The notes below the pieces were generated by a model. That model did no database searches. It was not told the DNA's origin and saw nothing but the letters and a program-made list of their open reading frames with translations. A program made the translations under genes and the position numbers. DNA of 22,587 nt from positions 1-22,587 of the IMG/VR virus record IMGVR_UViG_3300021365_002183; one strand, given 5' to 3'. Source of the DNA: a virus. Numbering within the stretch: position 1 is the stretch's first letter; each line of letters starts with the position of its first letter. Below, in pieces: positions 14,543-22,547 of this stretch.

Positions 14543-15279
14543 ACAAATTTTCTTTTAAAGAATACAAAACAATTTTAAATTTTATCAAAGATAACTATCA
14601 AATTATAGACTATTCTGATGTTACTGATAATACTAATTCTTTTGCTATTGTACGGCATGATGTAGAGTTTTCACCTCATAGAGCTTTAGATATTGCTAAG
14701 ATAGACAAGGAGCTTGGGATTAAATCGTCTTACTTTTTTCAGATTAGAAATAATTGTTATAACTCTTTATCGGGAGAAAATATTAATATCATAAAAAAAA
14801 TCAGTAACTTAGGACATCATATTGGAGCACATATAAATACTTCTCAATTTAATTCTCAAAATTCATTAGAATCTTTTGTAGTAGAAGATATAGAAACTTT
14901 ATCTAAGTACACTAATCTTAATGTGGATAGGTTTTCATTTCATAGACCAAAACCATATCAGTTGAGGGAATATATTAAAATTAATGGGTATATAAATGCA
15001 TATGACGATAAATATTTTCACTATTATGATAAAATACAACCAAAAAAATTAAGAGTTAAGTATATTGCTGATTCAAATAATAATTGGAAATATGGTTACC
15101 CATTGAATTTGAATGTTGATGAAGTTGATAAATTACAATTACTAACACATCCATTTTCTTGGACAAAAAAAGGTCTAGATAACTATGATAATTTTAAAAG
15201 TGTCATCGATGAGAAAACAAAAGAAATGGTTAATAGTTTTAATAGTGAAACAAAATCTTTCCCAACGGAGTTACTGTGA
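14539..15279 (+). CDS. NodB-like polysaccharide deacetylase (divergent CE4 fold)
   Basis: This 246-residue protein has motif 1 as VRHDVEFSP (H40, D41, in place of TFDD), motif 2 HxxxH at H94-H98 in GHHIGAHIN, FSFHRP as the Arg/Pro motif 3 and LLTHPFSW as the final His motif. The metal-binding Asp-His-His set is therefore complete. CE4 enzymes remove N-acetyl or O-acetyl groups from amino-sugar glycans. There is no signal peptide, so it would act in the cytoplasm on a nucleotide-sugar or lipid-linked precursor rather than on cell wall. ATGA coupled to the ATP-grasp gene, and followed by a GTG-started glycosyltransferase through GTGA. Confidence 0.75.
   Translation: MNKFSFKEYKTILNFIKDNYQIIDYSDVTDNTNSFAIVRHDVEFSPHRALDIAKIDKELGIKSSYFFQIRNNCYNSLSGENINIIKKISNLGHHIGAHINTSQFNSQNSLESFVVEDIETLSKYTNLNVDRFSFHRPKPYQLREYIKINGYINAYDDKYFHYYDKIQPKKLRVKYIADSNNNWKYGYPLNLNVDEVDKLQLLTHPFSWTKKGLDNYDNFKSVIDEKTKEMVNSFNSETKSFPTELL
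15267..15278 (+). promoter_or_regulatory. Ribosome site supporting a GTG start
   Basis: GGAG at 15267-15270 is 5 bases before GTG at 15276-15278. The GTG overlaps the upstream TGA (GTGA) and yields a protein whose N-terminus aligns with its paralogue downstream. Confidence 0.6.
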
Positions 15280-16067
15280 AAAAAAATGTTTTATTTTGGA
15301 TAGGTGTTAAAAGTAAAAGTGATTTGATGCTTAAAAAACATGGTCAATTTGAGTACTTAGAAATATCAAAATTATCATGGAAATATTGGTGTGATAAAAA
15401 TAATGTTATATTTTATGAATACAAAGAATCATCAGAATCCGATACAGGTAAACATAGAGTTACTTGGACTAGGTGGTTTGATGTATTTAATCAATTAAAC
15501 CAATCCAATATACAATATAATAAAATAGCTGTAATTGATGGTCATAACATAGTTAGATGGGATACCCCTAACTTTTTTAATTTAACTAATGGCAAGATAA
15601 CCGCTTTTAGATCATTAGAAAATTTAAAATGGCTTTATCAAGCTGTTCAAGGATATAAGAAATTATTTAATAATTACAAATTTGATACAACAAAATACAT
15701 AAGCACCGGTTTTCAAATTTTTGATAAAGATCATGAAAAGTTTTTATTGGAATTAAAGGATTTTTACTACGAAAATAATCAAAAGATATTAGAATTACAA
15801 AAAACTGTACATAGAGGAACAGATCAAACGCCTTATAACTATTTACTTCAAATTAAAAATATTAAAGTAGATTCATTACCAGCTCCATATTTGTTAACTC
15901 ACTTGAACAGATTTGATTGGTTTAAATATAACTGGCAATTAAATGAAGATAAAACTCCTTACTTTATAAAATATGGGTATATTTGGGCTTTTAGTGGATT
16001 TGATAGAACTTTGAGAAATGATTTGATGAAACAGGTGTGGGATTCGGTAAAACATAAATATGAGTAA
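15276..16067 (+). CDS. GT-A glycosyltransferase-like protein, paralogue 1, degenerate DXD
   Basis: This 263-residue protein is a clear paralogue of the next gene. Shared pieces are LSWKYWCD-K (34-41), the FDVFNQL-type helix, a hydrophobic strand IAVIDGHNI (84-92), a TGFQIF acceptor segment, RGTDQTPYN and the closing WAFSGFDRTLRND. Where the paralogue has the metal-binding DAD, this protein reads D88-G89-H90, so the second aspartate of DXD is replaced by His. It may use a different metal geometry, a different donor, or be an inactive partner of the second protein. It is GT8-like in general layout. The start is GTG. Confidence 0.68.
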   Translation: MKKNVLFWIGVKSKSDLMLKKHGQFEYLEISKLSWKYWCDKNNVIFYEYKESSESDTGKHRVTWTRWFDVFNQLNQSNIQYNKIAVIDGHNIVRWDTPNFFNLTNGKITAFRSLENLKWLYQAVQGYKKLFNNYKFDTTKYISTGFQIFDKDHEKFLLELKDFYYENNQKILELQKTVHRGTDQTPYNYLLQIKNIKVDSLPAPYLLTHLNRFDWFKYNWQLNEDKTPYFIKYGYIWAFSGFDRTLRNDLMKQVWDSVKHKYE

Positions 16068-16800
16068 AAATATAGTTTTTATAGTTAATTTATCAGAAGA
16101 TAAAAAACCAGGAAGGGATAAGCCTTACAACTACTCCGTTAAAAGTTGGAAATATTGGTGTGATATTAATGATTGTGAATTGTTCGTTTTAACAAATCGT
16201 ATATATCCAGAGGATTATATGAACGCTAATTGGCATAAACTATTTGTATTTCAATTGCTGGATAGTAGTGGTGTTGATTATAATCAAGTTTTAATTGTTG
16301 ATGCTGATACAATAATACATCCTGATGCTCCTGATATTTTTAAGCTAACGGATGATAAATTTTGTGTTGTGCGTAGTTACGGTAGTTATGATTGGATGTG
16401 TAGAAGTATAGAAAATTATAAAAAACACATGTTTCCTGATATTAATGTACCTTATTTTGAATATTTTAATTCGGGTGTAATATTATGTAACAAAAAACAT
16501 AAAAAATTTTATGAAAAAATAATAAATTTTTACTTGACTAATAGAGAAAATATAGTTAAATTACAAGAAACATATCAAGTTGGAACGGATCAACCTATAT
16601 TAAATTTTTTTGTTAAGCAAGAAAAGATTGAGTATAAACAACTTGACTACGAGTGGAATATGCAAGATATGAATAGATTTGAGATTTTAGATGATGAGTT
16701 GACTTTTACTAAACTTGGTTGGATTTATCATTTCAATGGTATACCAGATGATTTAAGAAATCATATGATGAAAAAAACACAAGAAGAGTTAGATTTATGA
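16060..16800 (+). CDS. GT-A glycosyltransferase (GT8-like), paralogue 2, intact DXD
   Basis: This 246-residue protein has an intact metal motif D81-A82-D83 in LIVDADTIIHPDAP, followed by a YFNSGVILCNK acceptor segment, GTDQPILN and the C-terminal YHFNGIPDDLRNH. These are features of GT8-like retaining enzymes that use UDP-sugars with Mn2+. It aligns along its length with the preceding gene (KSWKYWCD versus LSWKYWCD; GTDQP versus GTDQT), so the pair arose by duplication. The start overlaps the upstream gene by 8 bases and the stop forms ATGA with the next GT2 gene. The sugar is not predictable. Confidence 0.78.
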   Translation: MSKNIVFIVNLSEDKKPGRDKPYNYSVKSWKYWCDINDCELFVLTNRIYPEDYMNANWHKLFVFQLLDSSGVDYNQVLIVDADTIIHPDAPDIFKLTDDKFCVVRSYGSYDWMCRSIENYKKHMFPDINVPYFEYFNSGVILCNKKHKKFYEKIINFYLTNRENIVKLQETYQVGTDQPILNFFVKQEKIEYKQLDYEWNMQDMNRFEILDDELTFTKLGWIYHFNGIPDDLRNHMMKKTQEELDL

Positions 16801-17657
16801 AAATATCAGTTTTAATACCAACTAGACAAAGAACAGATGTTTTATATCGAGGGGTGGATTCGGTTATAAATCAAGCACATGATATATCAAATTTAGAATT
16901 AATATTTAGATTTGATGAAGACGATGATTATGCTTTAAGTGAGTGTATGAAATACTATCAAGTAGAACCTACAAATACTATTGATAAATCAGCTGATTTT
17001 AAATGGGGCAATTCAGATTTTAAAGTTATAGAAACCTTTTCTAAGAAACATAGTATATCTATGAGGTTTATCGTTGGTAAACGGCATGGATATGTTCTTT
17101 TAAATAGATACTATGATGAGATGTGTTTTATGTCTACTGGCGAATATCTTTTAATATGGACAGATGATATGATTTTATTAGATAATGACAGATATGATGG
17201 GTGGGATACTCTTGTTAATGAAGGAAAGGATCAAATCTATTTGTTTACATTTGATTGGCAAGATGGTTATCCAAGAATAGTACCTAGAAAATTTTATGAA
17301 TTAAATAATAGATTATCTCCTAATGTTTTAGATGATAGATATTGGATAGAAGTTATGAAAACCGTAGACATCCATGTTGGTTTGGGTTGGAAAGCAAATC
17401 ACCATTGTCAATGGGATAACAATGAGCCTTTAATTGACGGTAAAGACATAACCGCATCTGAGGGTAGAGGTAGCTTTATAAAACACAGAAGGAGTACTGC
17501 TGGCAACGACTGGCAATTCTTTGATATTGAAGATTTAAATAGGATTAAACACTATTTGGATGAAAACCCAAATCATACAAAAACAAGTCAAAAACATAAT
17601 CCTGAAAACTTTTTCGGACAAGATTTAAACAAACATCCAGATTGTTGGGAGATTTAA
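16797..17657 (+). CDS. GT2-like glycosyltransferase
   Basis: This 286-residue protein starts MKISVLIPTRQRTDVLYRGV, the standard GT2 first strand and loop. It continues with IFRFDEDDDYAL (about 36-47) for nucleotide contact and LLIWTDDMILL, which holds a TDD metal motif. The segment WKANHHCQWDNNEPLIDG and the C-terminal HNPENFFGQDL are not recognised from a named subfamily. There are no membrane helices, so it is probably cytoplasmic. ATGA coupled to paralogue 2 upstream, 1 base before the cupin gene downstream. Donor and acceptor are unknown. Confidence 0.75.
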   Translation: MKISVLIPTRQRTDVLYRGVDSVINQAHDISNLELIFRFDEDDDYALSECMKYYQVEPTNTIDKSADFKWGNSDFKVIETFSKKHSISMRFIVGKRHGYVLLNRYYDEMCFMSTGEYLLIWTDDMILLDNDRYDGWDTLVNEGKDQIYLFTFDWQDGYPRIVPRKFYELNNRLSPNVLDDRYWIEVMKTVDIHVGLGWKANHHCQWDNNEPLIDGKDITASEGRGSFIKHRRSTAGNDWQFFDIEDLNRIKHYLDENPNHTKTSQKHNPENFFGQDLNKHPDCWEI

Positions 17658-17658
17658 G

Positions 17659-18090
17659 ATGAAATTTTTATATTCAAAAGTAGAACCAAATAAACTATTG
17701 CATATTATACACAAGGTTGATGAGTTTTACACAATAGAAGATGGGCATAGAAGGGATATAGTTGGTGATGATTCATTCATTCAATTATCTTCTATGAACA
17801 TGGAGAAGGGACATACATTCAGACCTCATCAACACATTTGGAAATCGGGTGAGAAGGAAGTAATTGCACAAGAATCTTGGGTTGTTATAAAGGGTAGTGT
17901 TGAATGTCATTTCTATGACACGGATGGTGAGTTATTAGGTAAGCCTGTGCTTAATGTTGGTGATTGTTCCATAACACTAGGTGGTGGTCATAATTACTTA
18001 ATATTAGAACATGATACATTAGTTTATGAATACAAAACAGGACCATATAAGGGACAGAAATTAGATAAGGTGTTTTTAGATGAGTTATAA
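17659..18090 (+). CDS. Cupin-fold protein of glycan clusters
   Basis: This 143-residue single-domain cupin has the metal-site segment RPHQHIWKSGEKEVIAQE (about 55-72), in which the two His and the Glu fit cupin motif 1. It is followed by WVVIKGSVECHFYDTDG and the second-motif region GGGHNYLIL with a further His. Small cupins of this type are found in O-antigen and capsule clusters, often beside sugar-modifying enzymes; they may isomerise or epimerise a sugar or bind one, and no reaction is assigned. GGGAG at 17647-17651 is its ribosome site. The FkbM gene overlaps its end by 11 bases. Confidence 0.72.
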   Translation: MKFLYSKVEPNKLLHIIHKVDEFYTIEDGHRRDIVGDDSFIQLSSMNMEKGHTFRPHQHIWKSGEKEVIAQESWVVIKGSVECHFYDTDGELLGKPVLNVGDCSITLGGGHNYLILEHDTLVYEYKTGPYKGQKLDKVFLDEL

Positions 18091-18766
18091 TACAGAAAAA
18101 GATATAGATAAAAGTTATTTTAGAGATAAAATAGATAAAGAGAATCCAACAATATTTGATGTTGGAACTTTTGATGGAAATGATTGTTTAGATTTTTTAA
18201 ATATATTTGATAAACCAAAAATATATGCCTTTGAGGCTGATAAAAGGTCTGTTGATATATTCAAAAAACATGTCGGTAGTGCGAAAATTAATCTAATACA
18301 AACTGCTTTATCTGATGTCAATGGTGAGATAGAGTTTTATCAAAGTGAAAGTGAAACTCGTAGACATACGAGGTATGATTATGAAAAGACATGGAGTGCT
18401 TCTGGTTCAGTTAAAAAACCAGATAATCATTTAAATGTATTTCCTGATGTTCAGTTTGAGTTGAGTAAAGTTAAGTCAACTAAATTAGATACATGGATGT
18501 TAGGTAAAAATATTGATTTGATTGATATAATGTGGGTAGATGTAAATGGTGGTGAAGAAGAGTTTTTATCAGGTGGGTTAGAAACCATAAGTAATAGTGT
18601 TCATTACCTTTATATAGAGTTTAACGGTGTCGGCAATAAAAAACTTTATGAGAATTGTTACACTACAGAAGATATAAAAGATATTTTGCCTAATTTTAAG
18701 GAATTAGGTGTTTATAATTTTATGGGTAATTTTGGAAATATATTATTAAGGAATACTACTTTATGA
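18080..18766 (+). CDS. FkbM-family SAM-dependent methyltransferase
   Basis: This 228-residue protein has motif I IFDVGTFDGNDCLDF (25-39), an acidic residue in YAFEADKRS, ALSDVNGEIEFY as the typical FkbM strand-turn, and the late IDIMWVDVNGGEEEFLSG, equivalent to the usual lidxlKiDvEGxE block. In this family the late motif commonly has KxDxEG; here it reads WVDVNGG. FkbM proteins O-methylate sugars or other hydroxyls, and in glycan clusters they often methylate terminal sugars. It overlaps the cupin gene by 11 bases and ends in ATGA with the half-length DegT gene. Confidence 0.82.
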   Translation: MSYNTEKDIDKSYFRDKIDKENPTIFDVGTFDGNDCLDFLNIFDKPKIYAFEADKRSVDIFKKHVGSAKINLIQTALSDVNGEIEFYQSESETRRHTRYDYEKTWSASGSVKKPDNHLNVFPDVQFELSKVKSTKLDTWMLGKNIDLIDIMWVDVNGGEEEFLSGGLETISNSVHYLYIEFNGVGNKKLYENCYTTEDIKDILPNFKELGVYNFMGNFGNILLRNTTL

Positions 18767-19353
18767 GTTGGACATCAGTAGGTGATTTTGAAACAGATGT
18801 TTCACAATATTTTGGAGCAAGTTACGGTATTGCTATAGATAGTTGCACACATGGCATTGAGTTGTGCTTACGATATCTTGATGTGGATGAATTAATTATA
18901 CCAAAGAGGACTTATATATCTATACCATTTCTTTCTAATAAACTTAATATACCATTAGTGTGGAAGGATGAAAATTGGGAAGATTACTATGAAATAGGTA
19001 ATACAGGAGTTTATGATGCTGCTGTTCTTTGGAAAGAAAATAGTTATATACCAAACACATTTATGTGCTTAAGTTTTCAATTTCAAAAACATTTGAGTCT
19101 TGGTAGGGGTGGTATGATATTAACAGATAATAAAAACGCTTATAATAAACTAAAAAAAATGTCTTATGATGGTAGAGAACCTGATGTGCCTTGGAGAGAA
19201 CAAAATATAGATACAATAGGGTATCATTATTATATGACTCCCGAAACAGCTCAACTAGGACTTGATAAATTACCAAGCGCCATTAAAATCAAACCGAGAC
19301 AATGGGTAGTTGAAGATTGGCCAGATTTAACTAAAATGGAGATATTTAAATGA
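18763..19353 (+). CDS. Half-length DegT/DnrJ-type PLP protein with the active-site lysine
   Basis: This protein has 196 residues against about 370-400 for the family. It retains the large PLP domain: IDSCTHGIEL (25-34) at the phosphate site, D85 in YDAAVLW at the pyridine-nitrogen position, and K109 in FQFQKHLSLGRGGMI at the Schiff-base position. The usual C-terminal small domain is missing. The next gene follows at once by ATGA, so no lost downstream part can be recovered in another frame. The protein still ends in a plausible MTPETAQLGLDKL helix. It may be a compact aminotransferase, act with a partner subunit, or be decayed. An amino-sugar product would fit the deacetylase and ATP-grasp genes nearby. 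Confidence 0.78.
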   Translation: MSWTSVGDFETDVSQYFGASYGIAIDSCTHGIELCLRYLDVDELIIPKRTYISIPFLSNKLNIPLVWKDENWEDYYEIGNTGVYDAAVLWKENSYIPNTFMCLSFQFQKHLSLGRGGMILTDNKNAYNKLKKMSYDGREPDVPWREQNIDTIGYHYYMTPETAQLGLDKLPSAIKIKPRQWVVEDWPDLTKMEIFK

Positions 19354-20321
19354 AAAGAAAAGCTTTTATAACGGGTATTGCTGGACAAGATGGTAGTTAT
19401 CTTGCTGAATTATTATTAGAAAAAGACTATGATGTATATGGAATAGTAAGAAGAAATTCTACTCCAGAAAATCAACACAATAGAATAGATCATATTGAAT
19501 CTGATTTAAATTTAGAGTATGGAGATTTATTAGATGTAAGTTCATTAGAGAGAATGATTAAAGTTATACAACCTAATGAAATATACAATATAGCTGCTCA
19601 AAGTCATGTTAGGATTAGCTTTGATATTCCACAATTTACTGTACAAACAAATGCTCTTGGTTTATTAAATATGCTAGAAGGTTGGAGAAATAACTGTCCT
19701 ACTGCTAGATTTTATCAAGCATCTTCTTCAGAGATGTTTGGTCGTACTGTAGATGAGGATGGTTATCAGAGAGAAACTACAAAGATGGAGCCGACAAGCA
19801 CTTACGGTTGTACAAAGGTGTTTGGGTATAATATGGTTAAACATTATCGACATGCTTATGGTTTATTTGGTGCTAATGGTATTTTATTTAATCACGAATC
19901 TCCAAGACGAGGTGCTAATTTTGTTACCAATAAGGTTGTCAAGGCAGCTGTTAGAATTAAATTGGGAATGCAAGATAAATTAGTTTTAGGTAACATGGAT
20001 GCTTATCGTGATTGGGGACATTCAAAGGATTATGTTAAGGCTATGCACATGATTATAAATCATAATGTAGCAGACGATTTTGTCTGTGCTACTGGAGTTA
20101 CAAATTCAGTTCGTGATATGTGTAAATATGTTTTTGATAAATTGGATTTAAATTATAAAGATTATGTAACACAAAATCCAAAATATATGAGAGCTGAAGA
20201 ACTAAAGTATCTAAAGGGTGATTCTACTAAGATTAGAAAAACTCTTGGATGGAAGCCAAAATATACATTTGAAACCTTGATGGATGATATGATTGAGCAT
20301 TGGAGAAAATATTATGAATAA
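19350..20321 (+). CDS. gmd: GDP-mannose 4,6-dehydratase
   Basis: This 323-residue protein has all the Gmd hallmarks: NADP-binding GIAGQDGSYLAE at 9-20, VRRNST, the AQSHV substrate loop, SSSEMFG, catalytic Y152/K156 (YGCTK), FNHESPRRG and the AYRDWGHSKDYV block. It is slightly shorter than bacterial Gmd (about 340-370), missing some C-terminal residues. It converts GDP-mannose to GDP-4-keto-6-deoxymannose, the branch point for GDP-fucose, GDP-rhamnose, perosamine and colitose. No Fcl/WcaG (GDP-fucose synthase) is recognised in the window, but a ColD-like enzyme is present. Host GDP-mannose would be the feedstock. ATGA coupled upstream; overlaps the next gene by 8 bases. Confidence 0.92.
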   Translation: MKRKAFITGIAGQDGSYLAELLLEKDYDVYGIVRRNSTPENQHNRIDHIESDLNLEYGDLLDVSSLERMIKVIQPNEIYNIAAQSHVRISFDIPQFTVQTNALGLLNMLEGWRNNCPTARFYQASSSEMFGRTVDEDGYQRETTKMEPTSTYGCTKVFGYNMVKHYRHAYGLFGANGILFNHESPRRGANFVTNKVVKAAVRIKLGMQDKLVLGNMDAYRDWGHSKDYVKAMHMIINHNVADDFVCATGVTNSVRDMCKYVFDKLDLNYKDYVTQNPKYMRAEELKYLKGDSTKIRKTLGWKPKYTFETLMDDMIEHWRKYYE

Positions 20322-20985
20322 ATTTACTGGCCATGAAATTAGTTTATTTCAAAATTTTATATGTACTAAGGAATTTAGATTAAACTTGTTAAAAAAAGTT
20401 TTACCTGTTTGGGCTGATGTTATTAATCCATATCCAGTTATAATCAATTACGATACTGATATCTATGCTGATGAAGTCCGTTCTTTATATGAAAAGTATA
20501 TAGAGAACTTACATTTTCAACAAGATTTAAATCGTGATTGGGGTGCACCTATTTTAGATTTTTTTTCAATAACAGATTCACCTTATATTCTATATCTATG
20601 TGAAGATTATCAATTTTCTGATGAACTTACTCGTGATAAATTTTCTGAAATATTTGATGAATATAAAGAAAATAATTGTGGGCATTTGATGTTGACAAGA
20701 GTTTGGAAATATGCTGAAGAGCATTGGCATAAAAATTCTAAGAGGGGTAAAAACTTGTGGTTGTTTCATTCATCGGAGTCTCCTTACTGGCAATTTGCAG
20801 CTGCTGGTTTGTTTGAACGGGAGGTGTATAAACAAGCGGTTGGTGAAACCATAGGTTCTGGTCCTGGTATGATAGGTATAGATAAACTTGAACAATCGGG
20901 TTTAACACAAAGAGATATGATGTGTTGTTGTTTAACTGATATACTGATGACACATGAACAACCAAGTGGAACTAGTGAGAGGTAA
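20314..20985 (+). CDS. Putative GT-A-like protein, unknown function
   Basis: The ATG at 20314 is chosen because GGAG at 20302-20305 is well spaced; a longer frame from a TTG at 20293 only shadows gmd. This 223-residue protein has IINYDTDIYADEV (44-56), where D47-T48-D49 resembles a nucleotide or DXD element. ILYLCEDYQF (92-101) recalls the hydrophobic-strand plus acidic motif of GT-A enzymes. A SGPGMIGIDKLEQSG segment lies near the C-terminus. No named family is recognised, and glycosyltransferase function is inferred from these elements and from the neighbours. It is separated from the next gene by 3 bases. Confidence 0.5.
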   Translation: MNKFTGHEISLFQNFICTKEFRLNLLKKVLPVWADVINPYPVIINYDTDIYADEVRSLYEKYIENLHFQQDLNRDWGAPILDFFSITDSPYILYLCEDYQFSDELTRDKFSEIFDEYKENNCGHLMLTRVWKYAEEHWHKNSKRGKNLWLFHSSESPYWQFAAAGLFEREVYKQAVGETIGSGPGMIGIDKLEQSGLTQRDMMCCCLTDILMTHEQPSGTSER

Positions 20986-20988
20986 TAC

Positions 20989-21549
20989 ATGGAATACATT
21001 TTAAGAACTGAAGATGAATATATAGAATACGGTGGTGTTTCAATAAATAAAGCTGCTGTTGAATTTATAGAAAGTATATTGGATAATGGTAAAACTATAT
21101 TGGAATTAGGAAGTGGTCCAGGTTCAACTGTAGGTTTGGGTAAAATTTATAATTTATATTCCGTTGAAAATCAACCCGAATGGTTTGATAGGTATTCAAA
21201 ATATACAACCTATATAAATTGTAGAAGTAAATCATATGATGAAACTTATACAAAACCCAATGGTTTTTTAAACGATAAAGCTTGGTATCATCCAGACGAT
21301 TTGTTTTCAAATTTACCAAATAGTTATGATTTAATTTTAGTTGATGGACCAGGTGGTTTTTCACATGGTTGGGGACGAGGTGGTTTTTATAAACACATTG
21401 ATAAATTTAATACTGATGTTCCAATTATCTTTGATGATATAAATAGAGATGAAGAAAGTGAATTGATGAAAAGGGTATCGGAATATATTGACAGACCTTA
21501 CAAATATTTAGAAACGGATTTTGAAAACGAAATTGGCTATATATTATGA
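20989..21549 (+). CDS. Class I SAM-dependent methyltransferase-like protein
   Basis: This 186-residue protein has motif I ILELGSGPGSTVGL (37-50), an acidic position after strand 2 in YSVENQ (about 55-60), the later DLILVDGPGGF strand typical of the class I fold, and VPIIFDDINRDE. The LVDGPGG segment matches small methyltransferases of surface-glycan clusters. Length is compact, with no extra domain. It could methylate a sugar or another acceptor. It lies between two GT-A-like proteins and ends in ATGA with the following gene, so it probably belongs to the same assembly step. Confidence 0.68.
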   Translation: MEYILRTEDEYIEYGGVSINKAAVEFIESILDNGKTILELGSGPGSTVGLGKIYNLYSVENQPEWFDRYSKYTTYINCRSKSYDETYTKPNGFLNDKAWYHPDDLFSNLPNSYDLILVDGPGGFSHGWGRGGFYKHIDKFNTDVPIIFDDINRDEESELMKRVSEYIDRPYKYLETDFENEIGYIL

Positions 21550-22547
21550 CTAAATTGACCAGAAGGTATGTAATAGGAACTCATGTAATGTGGTTTGAAA
21601 TCGAAATGTATAATGATTTCATAAACGGAATGGTGAATTTATTAGAAACCGTAGAGAATAAAGAGAATGTAACTATTGATTTGTGTTTTAATATGCTACA
21701 ACACTTTGAAAAAGTTGATACCAACATGATTAAGAAACATGAGTTGTATATAAAATTTAAAAAAGGTGTTGCTACATTAGAACAAATGGGATTTTGGGTT
21801 AACTATGAAGTAAAAGATAAAGAAGATGAATTTTATTTTCATACTGATTATAGAAGAGATTTGAATTACAACTATTGTAAGAAAGTAGATTATGTAATGT
21901 GGGGTGAAACCGACAGTTTCTTTCCAAGAGAAGCATTTCAAGTGATAGAAACATTGGCTAACTACACGGATGAACAAGGAATACATAAATATCTACTGAG
22001 TTTTTCAGATAGAAAAATGTGGGATGCTAGTTGGGATCCATTAGTTCATGTTGATTATCGAGATGTTAAGTTTATAGATGATGATAACGGACATCTATAT
22101 ACTAATCAAGCTAAATCACAATTATCTATAGAAGAGATGAATAAAATAAATGATAGAGCCGAAGATTTTGATTTTTCATATATAACTAACCCAAAAATAA
22201 GTGGAGCTTGTTTGGTATTATCAACGGACTTAATTAAGTTTGGTGTAAACATACCACCATGTATGTTATATAATGACGATGAGGGCTTATCTATAATGTC
22301 TCAGAAGTTATTAGGGCAAAACTATTTACAGTTTGTATGTCAAAATATATTACATGTTCACGCTAGGAGACATCCACAAAAGAGAATGTATGTTAAGGAT
22401 GAAGATAATCCACATTCTTTTCTGAATAAAAAGAATAATAATTTTCAAAAGTTTTTAAAAATGTCAAAAGAAAATATACAGACTCTTGCGACTGGTAATG
22501 GAAAATTTAAAGAGTATAACGATTTACAACAAATATTGGAGATATGA
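21546..22547 (+). CDS. Putative GT-A-like glycosyltransferase, unknown family
   Basis: This 333-residue protein begins with a strand-like RRYVIGTHVMWFEIEM and holds VDYVMWGETDSFFPREAF (114-131), where E121-T122-D123 could serve as a metal/nucleotide motif following a hydrophobic strand. GACLVLSTDLIKFG later resembles the acceptor-side strand of GT2-like enzymes, and MLYNDDEGLSIM supplies an acidic pair suitable for a base. HVHARRHPQKRM follows near the end. The overall order fits a GT-A transferase, but I do not recognise the family. ATGA overlaps on both sides tie it to the methyltransferase and to the second Gmd-like gene. Confidence 0.5.
   Translation: MTKLTRRYVIGTHVMWFEIEMYNDFINGMVNLLETVENKENVTIDLCFNMLQHFEKVDTNMIKKHELYIKFKKGVATLEQMGFWVNYEVKDKEDEFYFHTDYRRDLNYNYCKKVDYVMWGETDSFFPREAFQVIETLANYTDEQGIHKYLLSFSDRKMWDASWDPLVHVDYRDVKFIDDDNGHLYTNQAKSQLSIEEMNKINDRAEDFDFSYITNPKISGACLVLSTDLIKFGVNIPPCMLYNDDEGLSIMSQKLLGQNYLQFVCQNILHVHARRHPQKRMYVKDEDNPHSFLNKKNNNFQKFLKMSKENIQTLATGNGKFKEYNDLQQILEI

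Noticed and set aside
18763-19353. DegT gene as a pseudogene with its missing half in another frame downstream
   Set aside because: The next base is already the start of gmd in an ATGA overlap, so no C-terminal half is present in any frame.
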